This document shows positions 14,839-23,909 of a stretch of 64,000 nucleotides of DNA, in pieces (positions within the stretch are counted from its first letter, which is position 1; each line of letters starts with the position of its first letter). The DNA comes from an uncultured Collinsella sp. (lineage in GTDB: Bacteria; Actinomycetota; Coriobacteriia; Coriobacteriales; Coriobacteriaceae): positions 62,001 to 126,000 of the forward strand of contig CAUAAZ010000002.1 of the NCBI GenBank assembly GCA_958427145.1, in the 5' to 3' direction. The translations under genes and the position numbers were made by a program. The notes below the pieces were generated by a model. The model saw only the letters and a list, made by a program, of their open reading frames with translations, searched no databases and was not told the origin of the DNA.

Positions 14839-17487
14839 ATGGTGAAAAAGTCACCGGAAAACACTACTCCCGCAATTGTGGACAACGTAGAGGCGCTTGA
14901 GGCCAAGCTCGCTCAGATGCGAGAGGCCCAGGCGCTTTTTGCTACGTACACGCAGGAGCAGGTCGACAAGATCTTCTATGAGGCCGCCATGGCCGCCAAC
15001 AAGGCTCGTATCCCGTTGGCAAAGATGGCCATCGAGGAGACCGGCCGCGGCGTTCTTGAGGACAAGGTCATCAAGAACCACTACGCCGCAGAGTACATCT
15101 ACAACGCTTACAAGAACACCAAGACCTGTGGTGTCCTGGAGCGCGACGAGGCTTACGGCATCACCAAGATCGCCGAGCCCATCGGCATCGTGGGCGCCGT
15201 CATCCCGACGACCAACCCCACCTCCACCGCGATCTTCAAGACGCTGATCTGCCTGAAGACCCGCAACGCCATCATCATCTCCCCGCACCCGGCTGCCGCC
15301 AAGTGCACCATCGCCGCCGCCAAGCTCGTGCTTGACGCCGCCGTCAAGGCCGGCGCCCCCGAGGGCATCATCGGCTGGGTCGATGTCCCCTCCATCGAGC
15401 TGACTAACATGGTCATGCGCGACGTCGACATCATCCTCGCCACCGGTGGCCCGGGCATGGTCAAGGCCGCTTACTCCTCGGGCAAGCCCGCCCTGGGCGT
15501 TGGCGCCGGTAACACCCCGGTCGTCATCGACGACACCGCCGACGTGCTGCTCGCCGTCAACTCCATCATCCACTCCAAGACCTTCGACAACGGCATGATC
15601 TGCGCTTCCGAGCAGTCCGTGACCGTCATCGACAGCATCTATGACCAGGTTAAGGCCGAGTTCCAGAAGCGCGGCTGCTACTTCGTCAAGCAGGGTGCCG
15701 AGATGGAGGCCCTGCGTGCCGCCATGTTCAAGAACGGCGCTCTCGATCACCGCATCCCCGGCATGGCCGCTGCCAAGATCGCCGAGCTCGCCGGCATCGA
15801 GGTTCCCGCCAAGACCAAGATCCTGATCGCCGAGGTCACCTCCACCGACCCCGCCAAGGAGGAGTTCTCCCACGAGAAGCTCTCCCCGGTCCTGGCCATG
15901 TACCACGCCAAGGACTTCCAGGAGGCCGTCGACAAGGCCGAGCACCTCGTGCTCGCCGGTGGCCCGGGCCACACCGCCTCTCTGTACGTGCACCCCGCCC
16001 AGGCCGAGAAGATCAGCCTGTTCGAGCACGTCATGAAGGCCTGCCGTATCGTCATCAACACCCCGTCCTCGCACGGCGGCATCGGTGACCTGTACAACTT
16101 TGGCATGAAGCCGTCTCTGACCCTGGGCTGCGGCTCCTGGGGCGGCAACTCCGTCTCCGAGAACGTTGGGGTGAAGCACTTGATCAACGTTAAGACTGTG
16201 GCCGAGCGCCGTGAGAACATGCTGTGGTTCCGCGCTCCCGAGAAGGTCTACTTCAAGAAGGGTTCCACGCCCGTCGCCCTCGACGAGCTGGGCAACGTCA
16301 TGGGCAAGAAGCGCGCCTTCATCGTCACCGACCAGTTCCTCTTCAAGAATGGCAACACCCGCGCCATCGAGGCCAAGCTCGACGAGATGGGCATCGCCCA
16401 CGACTGCTTCTACGACGTCGAGCCCGATCCGTCGCTGCAGTGCGCACGTCGCGGCGCCAAGCAGATGGCTCTCTTTGAGCCGGACGTCATCATCGCCGTC
16501 GGCGGTGGCTCCGCTATGGACGCCGGCAAGATCATGTGGATGATGTACGAGCACCCCGAGTGCAAGTTTGAGGACATGGCCATGGACTTCATGGACATCC
16601 GCAAGCGTATCTTCACCTTCCCCGAGATGGGCAAGAAGGCCTACTTCGTCGCCGTCCCGACCTCTTCGGGTACCGGCTCCGAGTGCACGCCGTTCGCCAT
16701 CATCACCGACAAGGAGACCGGCATCAAGTGGCCGCTCGCCGACTACGCGCTGCTCCCCAACATGGCTATCGTCGACGCCGACAACTGCATGACCGCCCCG
16801 CGCGGCCTGACCGCTGCCTCCGGCATCGACGTCATGACCCACGCCATCGAGTCCTACGTCTCCATCATGGCTTCCGACTACACCAAGGGCCTCTCCGAGC
16901 GCGCTGCCAAGCTCGTCTTCGAGAACCTGCCCTCCAGCTTCACGAACGGCGCCAAGGACCCGCACGCCCGCGAGGAGATGCACAACGCCTCCTGCATGGC
17001 CGGTATGGCCTTCGCCAACGCCTTCCTGGGCCTCAACCACTCCATGGCCCACAAGCTCGGCGCTTTCCATCACCTGCCCCACGGCCTCGCAAACGCTGTC
17101 ATCCTGACCCGCGTCATGCGCTACAACGCCGCCGAGGCTCCCGTCAAGATGGGTACCTTCTCCCAGTATCCTTACCCCAACGCGCTGCACAACTACGCCG
17201 AGATGGCCAAGTACTGCGGCATCGAGGGCAAGGACGACAAGGAGGTCTTCGAGAACTTCATCACGAAGCTCGAGGAGCTCAAGGACTTCATCGGCGTCAA
17301 GAAGACCATCGCCGACTACGGTGTCGACGAGCAGTACTTCCTCGACACCCTCGACGAGATGACCGAGCAGGCATTCAACGACCAGTGCACCGGCGCCAAC
17401 CCGCGCTACCCGCTCATGAGCGAGATCAAGGAGCTCTACCTGGACGCCTACTACGGCCGCGAGCCCCAGGACTACGCCGTCTGCTAG
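14839..17487 (+). CDS. adhE: bifunctional acetaldehyde-CoA / alcohol dehydrogenase
   Basis: AdhE reduces acetyl-CoA to acetaldehyde and then ethanol, recycling two NADH in fermentation. The 882-residue protein has an N-terminal aldehyde dehydrogenase domain (1-450) with catalytic Cys255 in NGMICASEQ and GVGAGNTPVVID, then an iron-type alcohol dehydrogenase domain (about 460-880) with GGGSAMDAGKIMW and the metal region HSMAHKLGAFHHLPHGLANA. The ATG at 14839 has AAGGAG. Codon use is strongly biased to C-ending codons, suggesting very high expression. Upstream lie an extended -10 and two operator-like repeats; a GC-rich hairpin follows the stop. Confidence 0.98.
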   Translation: MVKKSPENTTPAIVDNVEALEAKLAQMREAQALFATYTQEQVDKIFYEAAMAANKARIPLAKMAIEETGRGVLEDKVIKNHYAAEYIYNAYKNTKTCGVLERDEAYGITKIAEPIGIVGAVIPTTNPTSTAIFKTLICLKTRNAIIISPHPAAAKCTIAAAKLVLDAAVKAGAPEGIIGWVDVPSIELTNMVMRDVDIILATGGPGMVKAAYSSGKPALGVGAGNTPVVIDDTADVLLAVNSIIHSKTFDNGMICASEQSVTVIDSIYDQVKAEFQKRGCYFVKQGAEMEALRAAMFKNGALDHRIPGMAAAKIAELAGIEVPAKTKILIAEVTSTDPAKEEFSHEKLSPVLAMYHAKDFQEAVDKAEHLVLAGGPGHTASLYVHPAQAEKISLFEHVMKACRIVINTPSSHGGIGDLYNFGMKPSLTLGCGSWGGNSVSENVGVKHLINVKTVAERRENMLWFRAPEKVYFKKGSTPVALDELGNVMGKKRAFIVTDQFLFKNGNTRAIEAKLDEMGIAHDCFYDVEPDPSLQCARRGAKQMALFEPDVIIAVGGGSAMDAGKIMWMMYEHPECKFEDMAMDFMDIRKRIFTFPEMGKKAYFVAVPTSSGTGSECTPFAIITDKETGIKWPLADYALLPNMAIVDADNCMTAPRGLTAASGIDVMTHAIESYVSIMASDYTKGLSERAAKLVFENLPSSFTNGAKDPHAREEMHNASCMAGMAFANAFLGLNHSMAHKLGAFHHLPHGLANAVILTRVMRYNAAEAPVKMGTFSQYPYPNALHNYAEMAKYCGIEGKDDKEVFENFITKLEELKDFIGVKKTIADYGVDEQYFLDTLDEMTEQAFNDQCTGANPRYPLMSEIKELYLDAYYGREPQDYAVC

Positions 17488-17504
17488 TTTTAGCACGGTT
17501 TTTA

Positions 17505-17543
17505 ACGGCGGGGGTGCACGGGTGTTTCACACACCCCCGCCGT
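17505..17543 (+). terminator. GC-rich hairpin after adhE
   Basis: CGGCGGGGGTG pairs with CACCCCCGCCG (11-12 bp). No T run follows, so it may protect the adhE mRNA 3' end or lower read-through into the kinase gene rather than act as a full intrinsic terminator. Confidence 0.6.
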
Positions 17544-17575
17544 CGCTTCTATCGCATCGTTGAAAGGATGCAACC

Positions 17576-18340
17576 ATGCTGCTACCCGATTCCAAGACCG
17601 AGCTCGTCCGTCGCGGCAACAAGGTCGTTTACGACCTGGGCGACAAGATCGTCAAGGTCTTTAACGAGACCAAGCCCGTCTCCGACGTGTTCAACGAGGC
17701 TTTGAATCTTGCCCGCATCAATGAGTGCGGCATCCGCAGCCCCAAGGCTCTCGAGGTTTCTCAGCTCGAGAACGCCAACGGCTGGGCGCTCGTGACCGAG
17801 AAGGTTCCGGGCACCACCCTTGCCGAGAAGATGACTGCCGAGCCCCAGCGCTTTGGTGAGTACCTCGAGATGTTCGTCGACCTCCAGATCGAGATCCACG
17901 GCTACACCTCCCCGCTGCTTAACCGTCAGCGCGACAAGTTCGCCCGCATGATCGACAGCCTTGATCAGCTCAATGCCACCACGCGCTACAACCTTCAGGA
18001 GCGTCTGGACGGCATGACCAAGGAGTTCAAGGTCTGCCACGGCGACTTCAACCCCTCCAACGTCATCGTCGGCGACGACGGCCAGCTCTATGTGTGCGAC
18101 TGGGCACACGCTACCCAGGGCTCCCCTGCTGCCGACGTTGCCACCACCTACCTGCTCTTTGCCCTTAACAGCAAGGATCAGGCCGAGGCCTATCTGGAGC
18201 TCTACTGCGACCGCGCCGACATGCCCATGCAGGTCGTGCGTCAGTGGACGAGCATCGTCGCCGCTTCCGAGCTCGCTCGTAAGCGCAACGTGAACGATGA
18301 GTTCCTGAAGAACTGGATCGACGTCGTCGATTATCAGTAA
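17576..18340 (+). CDS. APH/choline-kinase-type phosphotransferase, substrate unknown
   Basis: The 254-residue protein belongs to the aminoglycoside phosphotransferase / choline kinase fold. The catalytic motif HGDFNPSN (His155, Asp157, Asn162) and the metal-binding Asp175 in CDWAHATQGSPAADVA are present, and the N-terminal half resembles a kinase lobe with ALVTEKVPGTTLAEKM as hinge. It is intact. The substrate cannot be read from sequence: similar orphan kinases are often annotated as aminoglycoside phosphotransferases without evidence for resistance, and a metabolic role is as likely. The ATG at 17576 has GAAAGGA and lies 88 bp after adhE; a terminator follows. Confidence 0.8.
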   Translation: MLLPDSKTELVRRGNKVVYDLGDKIVKVFNETKPVSDVFNEALNLARINECGIRSPKALEVSQLENANGWALVTEKVPGTTLAEKMTAEPQRFGEYLEMFVDLQIEIHGYTSPLLNRQRDKFARMIDSLDQLNATTRYNLQERLDGMTKEFKVCHGDFNPSNVIVGDDGQLYVCDWAHATQGSPAADVATTYLLFALNSKDQAEAYLELYCDRADMPMQVVRQWTSIVAASELARKRNVNDEFLKNWIDVVDYQ

Positions 18341-18377
18341 TATCTGAGCGATTCGCTTCGCATCGGAGGCACAAAGG

Positions 18378-18410
18378 AAACCCCGCAGCTCATTTGGGCT
18401 GTGGGGTTTT
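18378..18410 (+). terminator. intrinsic terminator of the kinase gene
   Basis: AAACCCC-CAGC pairs with GCTG-GGGGTTT around a short loop and ends in four T residues on the plus strand. Confidence 0.85.
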
Positions 18411-18439
18411 CTGTTACCCGTCGAGCTGATCCACGCAAC

Positions 18440-18488
18440 AAAAAGGACTGCCCCGCTTCTCATCCTAAGAGAGATACGGGGCAGTCCT
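18440..18488 (-). terminator. intrinsic terminator of the proS operon
   Basis: A 12-bp stem (AGGACTGCCCCG with its complement) is followed on the minus strand by five T residues. It ends the pyrH-to-proS transcript and faces the kinase terminator. Confidence 0.88.
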
Positions 18489-18517
18489 GTAATTGCATCT
18501 AATAGCAGAAACGTCGA

Positions 18518-20239
18518 TTAGCGACGGGCAGCCTTCACCAGCTCGGCAACCTTGGCGACGACCTCGTCAATCGCCACGTCCTCACGCTCGCCGGAGGCAC
18601 GGTCCTTGAGCTCAACCGTGCCATTCTTGAGGCCACGCTTACCCAGAACAACCTGATACGGGAAGCCCATGAGGTCGTTATCAGCAAACTTAAAGCCGGG
18701 GCGCTCGTCGCGGTCATCCACGACAACCTCGATACCCTCGGCGCACAGGCCATCAACAATCTGTTCGCAGACGGTTGCGCACTCCTCCTTCTTGGGATCG
18801 AGCGGAATCACCGCGACCTCATACGGGGCAACGGAGACCGGCCAGACGATGCCGTGCTCGTCATTGTGCTGCTCCACGACGGCAGCGAGCGAGCGGGACA
18901 CGCCCACGCCGTAGCAACCCATGATAAGCGGCTTCTCCTTGCCGTCCTCATCCATAAAGGTTGCACCCATGGCCTCGGAGTACTTGGTACCCAGCTGGAA
19001 GACCTGAGAGACCTCGATGCCACGGGCGGCGGAAAGCGGCTTGCCGCAGTGCGGGCAGGGATCGCCAGCGACGACGGTGACCAGGTCGGCCCACTCATCG
19101 ACGGTAAAGTCGCGCTCGGGGCAGGCGCCGGTAAAGTGATAATCGACCTCGTTGGCACCGCAAGCCCACTGCTTGGACTCGCGCAGGCTCTCGTCGCAGA
19201 CCAAACGAATGCCGTCGGGCAGGTTAACCGGCCCGATAAAGCCCTTATGCAGACCGTAGGTCTGGAGCTCCTCATCGGTCATCATGCGATAGCCCTTGCC
19301 AAAGACATGCTCGGCCTTGCAGTCGTTGAGCTCATGATCGCCCGGGACGATGGCCACGACGGGCTTACCCTCGGCATCGATCAACGCCAGGGACTTGCGC
19401 GTGCCGTTCTCGGGGAAGCCGAAGAACTTAGCAACAGCCTCGATGGTGCCCATGCCCGGAGTCTCGACCTTGGTGAGCGTACCGTCGCCGGGGCCCTCAG
19501 TCACGACGACCTTAGTGCTTGCCGCCTCGTCATCGGCAGCAAAGCCGCAATCGTCGCAGTAGACCAGCGAGGCCTCGCCAGCGTCGGCCAAAGCCATGTA
19601 CTCGACGGAGGTATCGCCACCGATTTCACCGGAGTCGGCGACAACGGGCAGAGCCTTGATGTAGCAGCGCTCGCAGATGTTGGCGTAGGCCTGCTTCATC
19701 TTGTCATACTCCTCCTGCAGGCTCTCCTGCGTGGCGGAGAAGCTGTAGGCGTCCTTCATGATAAACTCGCGACCGCGCATCAGACCAAAGCGGGGGCGGA
19801 ACTCGTCGCGGAACTTATCCTGGATGTGGTAGAGGTTGACGGGCAGCTGCTTATAGGAGCGCAGCTCATTGCGCACCAGGGCGGTGACAGTCTCCTCGTG
19901 CGTGGGGCCCAGCACGAACTCACGGCCGTGACGGTCATCAAAGCGCACGAGCTCCTTACCGTAGGCGTCGATGCGGCCGGACTCGCGCCATAGCTCAGCG
20001 TCGACCATAATGGGCATCATGAGCTCCTGGGCACCGGCGGCATCCATTTCGTCGCGCACGATGTTCTCGATCTTGCGGATCGAGCGCCATGCGAGCGGCA
20101 AATAAGAATACAGGCCGGCGGCCTCCTTGCGGATCATGCCGGCGCGAAGCAGCAGACGGTGGCTCGCAAGCTCGGCGTCCGCCGGATCCTCTTTGAGCGT
20201 CGGCGCGTAAAGCTTAGACATATACATTGCTCGAGTCAT
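18518..20239 (-). CDS. proS: prolyl-tRNA synthetase, bacterial type
   Basis: ProS charges tRNA-Pro. The 573-residue length and sequence fit the bacterial type with an editing insertion. Class II motifs are visible: YLPLAWRSIRKIENIVRDEM (motif 1), FRDEFRPRFGLMRGREFIMKDAYSF (motif 2), and MGCYGVGVSRSLAAVVEQ (motif 3); a long insertion between about 230 and 400 is the YbaK-like editing domain. The ATG at 20239 follows GAGGAG and abuts the ispG stop, so it is the last gene of the pyrH-frr-uppS-cdsA-dxr-rseP-ispG-proS run. No T-box lies upstream because the gene is internal to an operon. Confidence 0.96.
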   Translation of the reverse strand: MTRAMYMSKLYAPTLKEDPADAELASHRLLLRAGMIRKEAAGLYSYLPLAWRSIRKIENIVRDEMDAAGAQELMMPIMVDAELWRESGRIDAYGKELVRFDDRHGREFVLGPTHEETVTALVRNELRSYKQLPVNLYHIQDKFRDEFRPRFGLMRGREFIMKDAYSFSATQESLQEEYDKMKQAYANICERCYIKALPVVADSGEIGGDTSVEYMALADAGEASLVYCDDCGFAADDEAASTKVVVTEGPGDGTLTKVETPGMGTIEAVAKFFGFPENGTRKSLALIDAEGKPVVAIVPGDHELNDCKAEHVFGKGYRMMTDEELQTYGLHKGFIGPVNLPDGIRLVCDESLRESKQWACGANEVDYHFTGACPERDFTVDEWADLVTVVAGDPCPHCGKPLSAARGIEVSQVFQLGTKYSEAMGATFMDEDGKEKPLIMGCYGVGVSRSLAAVVEQHNDEHGIVWPVSVAPYEVAVIPLDPKKEECATVCEQIVDGLCAEGIEVVVDDRDERPGFKFADNDLMGFPYQVVLGKRGLKNGTVELKDRASGEREDVAIDEVVAKVAELVKAARR

Positions 20240-21322
20240 TTATTTCTCCTCAATAAGCTTGTCGACCTCGGCCATGAGCGCGTCGACAATTTGATCCTCA
20301 GCTACTTTACCAATGATCTGGCCATGCGAAAAGAGTAGGCCCTGACCACGTCCACAGGCAACTCCCAAGTCGGCGTCGGAAGCCTCGCCGGGGCCATTAA
20401 CGGCACATCCCATCACGGCGATGGAAAGCGGCGCGGAATAGTTCTTCAGTCGCTCGGTGACCTCCTCAGCGATGGGAATGAGGTTGACCTGGCAACGAGC
20501 GCACGTGGGACACGAGACGATCTCGGGACCACGGCGGCGCAGGCCAAGGGACTGCAGGATACCCCAGGCGACCGGCGGCTCCTCGACCGGATCGGCTGTG
20601 AGCGACACACGCATGGTGTCGCCGATGCCTTCGGAAAGCAAGATACCCAAGCCTACGGAGCTCTTGATGGTGCCCTGCAGCTTGGTCCCCGCCTCCGTCA
20701 CGCCCAGATGGAGCGGAACATGCGGTATCTCGCGCGACAGAGCGCGATAGGCATCAAGCGTTGTGGCCACGCTATGGGCCTTAGCGGAAAGTACGATGTT
20801 GGTAAAACCGCGGTCCTCAAAATGCTTGACGAAGCGCTCGCTCGACATCACGAGCTTTTCGGGCTGCGTAAGATCGTCGCGCTCGGCAATATCCTGCTCG
20901 AGCGAACCGGCATTCACGCCAATGCGAATCGCACACCCGGCAGCGCCCGCAGCATCGATCACGGCATCGACCTTGGCCCAATCGCCGATGTTGCCGGGAT
21001 TAATGCGGAGCTTGGCGGCACCGGCCTCAACGGCACCAATGGCCAGCTTGTGGTTAAAGTGGATATCAGCAACGATCGGCACCGGAGACTCGGCACAGAT
21101 GGTGCGGAAACCCTCAAGCGCGGCCTCGGTGGGCACACTCACGCGCACGATATCGCAACCGGCTTGTGCCAAGGCGCGAACCTGAGCAAGCGTTGTCTGG
21201 GCGTCGGCGGTATCGGTGCAGGTCATGGACTGAACCACCACCGGAGCGCCACCACCGATCTGCACGCCGCCCACATATACGGGGCGCGTCAGCTCGCGCG
21301 GCAAAGGATGGGATAAAGACAA
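20240..21322 (-). CDS. ispG: (E)-4-hydroxy-3-methylbut-2-enyl-diphosphate synthase
   Basis: IspG converts MEcPP to HMBPP in the MEP isoprenoid pathway with a 4Fe-4S cluster. The product of about 360 residues shows VVVQSMTCTDT, LRINPGNIG, and C-terminal cluster ligands in CPTCARCQ with GCAVNGPGEASDADLG. The start is a TTG at 21322, eight bases after GGGGAG; GTG at 21331 overlaps that site and is less likely. It follows rseP closely and shares an operon with dxr, so two MEP-pathway genes are expressed together with uppS, which uses their products. Confidence 0.95.
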   Translation of the reverse strand: MSLSHPLPRELTRPVYVGGVQIGGGAPVVVQSMTCTDTADAQTTLAQVRALAQAGCDIVRVSVPTEAALEGFRTICAESPVPIVADIHFNHKLAIGAVEAGAAKLRINPGNIGDWAKVDAVIDAAGAAGCAIRIGVNAGSLEQDIAERDDLTQPEKLVMSSERFVKHFEDRGFTNIVLSAKAHSVATTLDAYRALSREIPHVPLHLGVTEAGTKLQGTIKSSVGLGILLSEGIGDTMRVSLTADPVEEPPVAWGILQSLGLRRRGPEIVSCPTCARCQVNLIPIAEEVTERLKNYSAPLSIAVMGCAVNGPGEASDADLGVACGRGQGLLFSHGQIIGKVAEDQIVDALMAEVDKLIEEK

Positions 21323-21335
21323 TCCAAACACTCCC

Positions 21336-22697
21336 CTACAGAATAAATCGAAGGATGTCGGAACGAAGCATGTAGATAAACAGCAGCACAAAGAGCGCGA
21401 TGCCCACATAGCTCACGATCGTTTGAACCTTGAGCGGCAGCTCGCGGCCCGCAATCTTCTGAATGATCTCGATAACCAGCTTGCCGCCATCGAGCGGCGG
21501 GATGGGCAGCAGGTTCATAAAGCCGAGCGAGAACGAGATGAGCGCGGCAAACGTCAAAAACGTTGCAGGGCCGGCGGCTGCAGCCTGGGATGACATGACG
21601 CTGATGCCCACGATCGAGGTCGACTGATCGAGAACCTCCATCGTATGTTGCGGTTGCAGCAGGCGCATCACGCCCTCAGCAGTCTGCTGAACATTGGAGA
21701 ACGACAGGCGCGCCGACGTAATGGGGTCCAAATGGACCACCTGCGTAGAGGCATAAACGCCCAAACGCTCATCCTCCTTGAGCGCGACCGAGGTCGAAAG
21801 ATGCTTGCCATCGCGCTGATACTCAATGGCAATATCGTCCTTGCCGGCGGCCGCTCCGATCGCATCGTATACGTCCATCCAGGAAGAGCACGACACGCCA
21901 TCGACACTAAGAATCGTGTCGCCGGCCTCGATGCCCGCCTTGGCAGCAATGGAACCCTCGTCGACCTGACCGATCACATTGCTATCGACCGGCACCGATA
22001 CGCCGGCGATAGAGTAAATACTCATAAGGAGCAAAAAGCCCGTCAGGATATTGACGACAATGCCCGCGAGCAACATAAAGGCGCGCTTGAGAAAACCCTG
22101 GCCAAGATAGGTGTGCGAGCGCTCTTGCGCAAGGAACTCGGCCTTATCGCACGGCAGCTCCCATACGTCGCCCTCAGCGGTCGCATGCTCGCGATTAAAC
22201 CGACGCCCGTCAAAAGTGGTGTAGCCCGCCTCATCGCGCGGCAGCGTCTGGTACTTGGTGGGGTAATAGCTCGGCGAGGGCTTCTCCCCCTCCTCGTACC
22301 AAGGAGCGATGGAACCCCACCCCAGCAGCAAGGCACAGGCCTCGAGCACGTCCTCCTCGGGCAGTTCGAGCTCGGCGGCAAGGTCGGCCACGGTCACGCG
22401 ACCGTGACGATAGATAGCCGCAAGCACGCGATCGGCACACGAGACGTCCGTGGGATCCATGCCGCAGATGGCAGCATAGCCGCCCAGCAGTAGCGGCGTC
22501 ACGCCAAACTTGGTTCCGATGCGACGCGACGTGTGATGGATGTCAAAACGGCACGGAAGGCCCAAAAAGAACTCGGTCACACGGACGCCGCAGGCACGCG
22601 CGGCCAAAAAGTGGCCGCCCTCGTGCAAAAACACGAGGACGGAAAGCATCAGAAGGCCCCAAAAGGCCGATGAGAGAACGCTCAGAACAGTATCCAT
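21336..22697 (-). CDS. rseP: RseP/M50-type membrane zinc metalloprotease with an inserted domain
   Basis: Site-2 proteases cut regulatory membrane proteins within the bilayer. The 453-residue protein has HEGGH at residues 25-29 in the first membrane helix, a PDZ-like region (about 240-320, VIGQVDEGSIAAKAGIEAGDTILSVDG) and the second metal motif NLLPIPPLDGGK near residue 405, so catalysis looks intact. Unusually, residues about 82-195 form an insertion whose first half (ADRVLAAIYRHGRVTVADLAAEL) resembles a winged helix. The start is uncertain: ATG 22697 is preferred; a TTG at 22712 overlaps its AAGGA. It lies between dxr and ispG, the common place for rseP. Confidence 0.93.
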   Translation of the reverse strand: MDTVLSVLSSAFWGLLMLSVLVFLHEGGHFLAARACGVRVTEFFLGLPCRFDIHHTSRRIGTKFGVTPLLLGGYAAICGMDPTDVSCADRVLAAIYRHGRVTVADLAAELELPEEDVLEACALLLGWGSIAPWYEEGEKPSPSYYPTKYQTLPRDEAGYTTFDGRRFNREHATAEGDVWELPCDKAEFLAQERSHTYLGQGFLKRAFMLLAGIVVNILTGFLLLMSIYSIAGVSVPVDSNVIGQVDEGSIAAKAGIEAGDTILSVDGVSCSSWMDVYDAIGAAAGKDDIAIEYQRDGKHLSTSVALKEDERLGVYASTQVVHLDPITSARLSFSNVQQTAEGVMRLLQPQHTMEVLDQSTSIVGISVMSSQAAAAGPATFLTFAALISFSLGFMNLLPIPPLDGGKLVIEIIQKIAGRELPLKVQTIVSYVGIALFVLLFIYMLRSDILRFIL

Positions 22698-22721
22698 AAA
22701 TCGAAAAAGCAATCCTTATGA

Positions 22722-23909
22722 TTAGGAATGGGTTGCGGCAAGCACCAGCGCGGCCTTTTCACGCGCCCAGGCATCGATGTCGCGAAGCTGCTCAAACGAG
22801 GTAACCGCCTGCGTGTCATGCGCATCCATGCAAGATTCCACAACGCGGTCGATATCGGTAAAGCTGCAGCCGTCGTGTAGGAACGCATCGACCGCGACCT
22901 CGTTGGCCGCATTAAGCACGCACGGCATGGTGCCGCCTGTCTTACCGGCACGCTCGGCCAGCGCCAGGCAGCGGAACGTGTCCATATCGGCGGCGTCAAA
23001 GGTGAGCTGCCCCAGTTCACGAAAATCGAGACGAGGTGCCGGAGTATCCCAGCGCTCGGGATACGAGAACGCAAACTGGATGGGAATACGCATATCGGAG
23101 GCGCCAAGGTGTGCCATCACGGAGCCGTCCGCATACTCGACCATCGAGTGGATCTTGGACTGGCGCTGCACGACCACGTTGATAAAGTCGAGGTCGCAAC
23201 CGAACAGGTGCATCGCCTCGATACGCTCCAGACCCTTGTTCATGAGGGTAGCGGAGTCAATCGTGATCTTAGCGCCCATGGACCACGTGGGATGTGCCAG
23301 CGCATCGGCGCGTGTCACGCGATCGAGCTCATCGCGCGTACGGCCAAAGAACGGACCACCCGAGCAGGTGAGCCAAATGCAGTGGGCCTCACGCGGATTC
23401 TCCCCCAGATAGCACTGGTAGATGGCGGAGTGTTCGGAGTCGACCGGAATGAGCTGGCCCGGCTGTGCCAACGGCATCAGCAGATCGCCACCGACAACGA
23501 GGGATTCCTTGTTGGCAAGAGCAAGGCGCTTGTTCGAGGTCAGGGCCGCATGGCTCGCTTCGAGACCGGCGGCGCCCACAATAGCAACAAGCACACAGTC
23601 GACATCGTCGCGACGCGCGAGCTCACAAACCGCCTGCGCACCAACACCGAGATCCGTGCCCTCGGGCAGCTCCTGAAGCACAGCGTCCGCACCGTGGGTG
23701 GTGTCGGCCACGGCAACGGCCGGAACCGAGAACTCGCGAGCGGCGGCAACGAGCTCCGAGGTGCTGGAATTGACGGACAGCGCCGTTACCTGCAACCGAT
23801 CGGCATGCTGACGGCACACATCGAGTGCCTGGGTGCCGATAGAGCCCGTACAACCCAGGATGGCAACGCGAAGGCGTCCATCGGAGCCATATGTCGTCTG
23901 GAATGACAT
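22722..23909 (-). CDS. dxr: 1-deoxy-D-xylulose 5-phosphate reductoisomerase
   Basis: Dxr makes MEP from DXP with NADPH, the first committed step of the MEP isoprenoid pathway. The 395-residue protein has the NADPH motif LGCTGSIGTQ (about 18-27), LANKESLVVGG, the metal and substrate site PVDSEHSAIYQCY, SGGPFFGRT, and MNKGLERIEAMHLF. The ATG at 23909 overlaps the cdsA stop by one base. All domains are present and the length is normal. Confidence 0.96.
   Translation of the reverse strand: MSFQTTYGSDGRLRVAILGCTGSIGTQALDVCRQHADRLQVTALSVNSSTSELVAAAREFSVPAVAVADTTHGADAVLQELPEGTDLGVGAQAVCELARRDDVDCVLVAIVGAAGLEASHAALTSNKRLALANKESLVVGGDLLMPLAQPGQLIPVDSEHSAIYQCYLGENPREAHCIWLTCSGGPFFGRTRDELDRVTRADALAHPTWSMGAKITIDSATLMNKGLERIEAMHLFGCDLDFINVVVQRQSKIHSMVEYADGSVMAHLGASDMRIPIQFAFSYPERWDTPAPRLDFRELGQLTFDAADMDTFRCLALAERAGKTGGTMPCVLNAANEVAVDAFLHDGCSFTDIDRVVESCMDAHDTQAVTSFEQLRDIDAWAREKAALVLAATHS

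Noticed and set aside
14851..17496. An 881-codon open frame antisense to all of adhE
   Set aside because: It mirrors the strong C-ending codon bias of adhE, giving a Val/Gly/Asp/Leu-rich product without any family pattern; AdhE on the plus strand is unambiguous.
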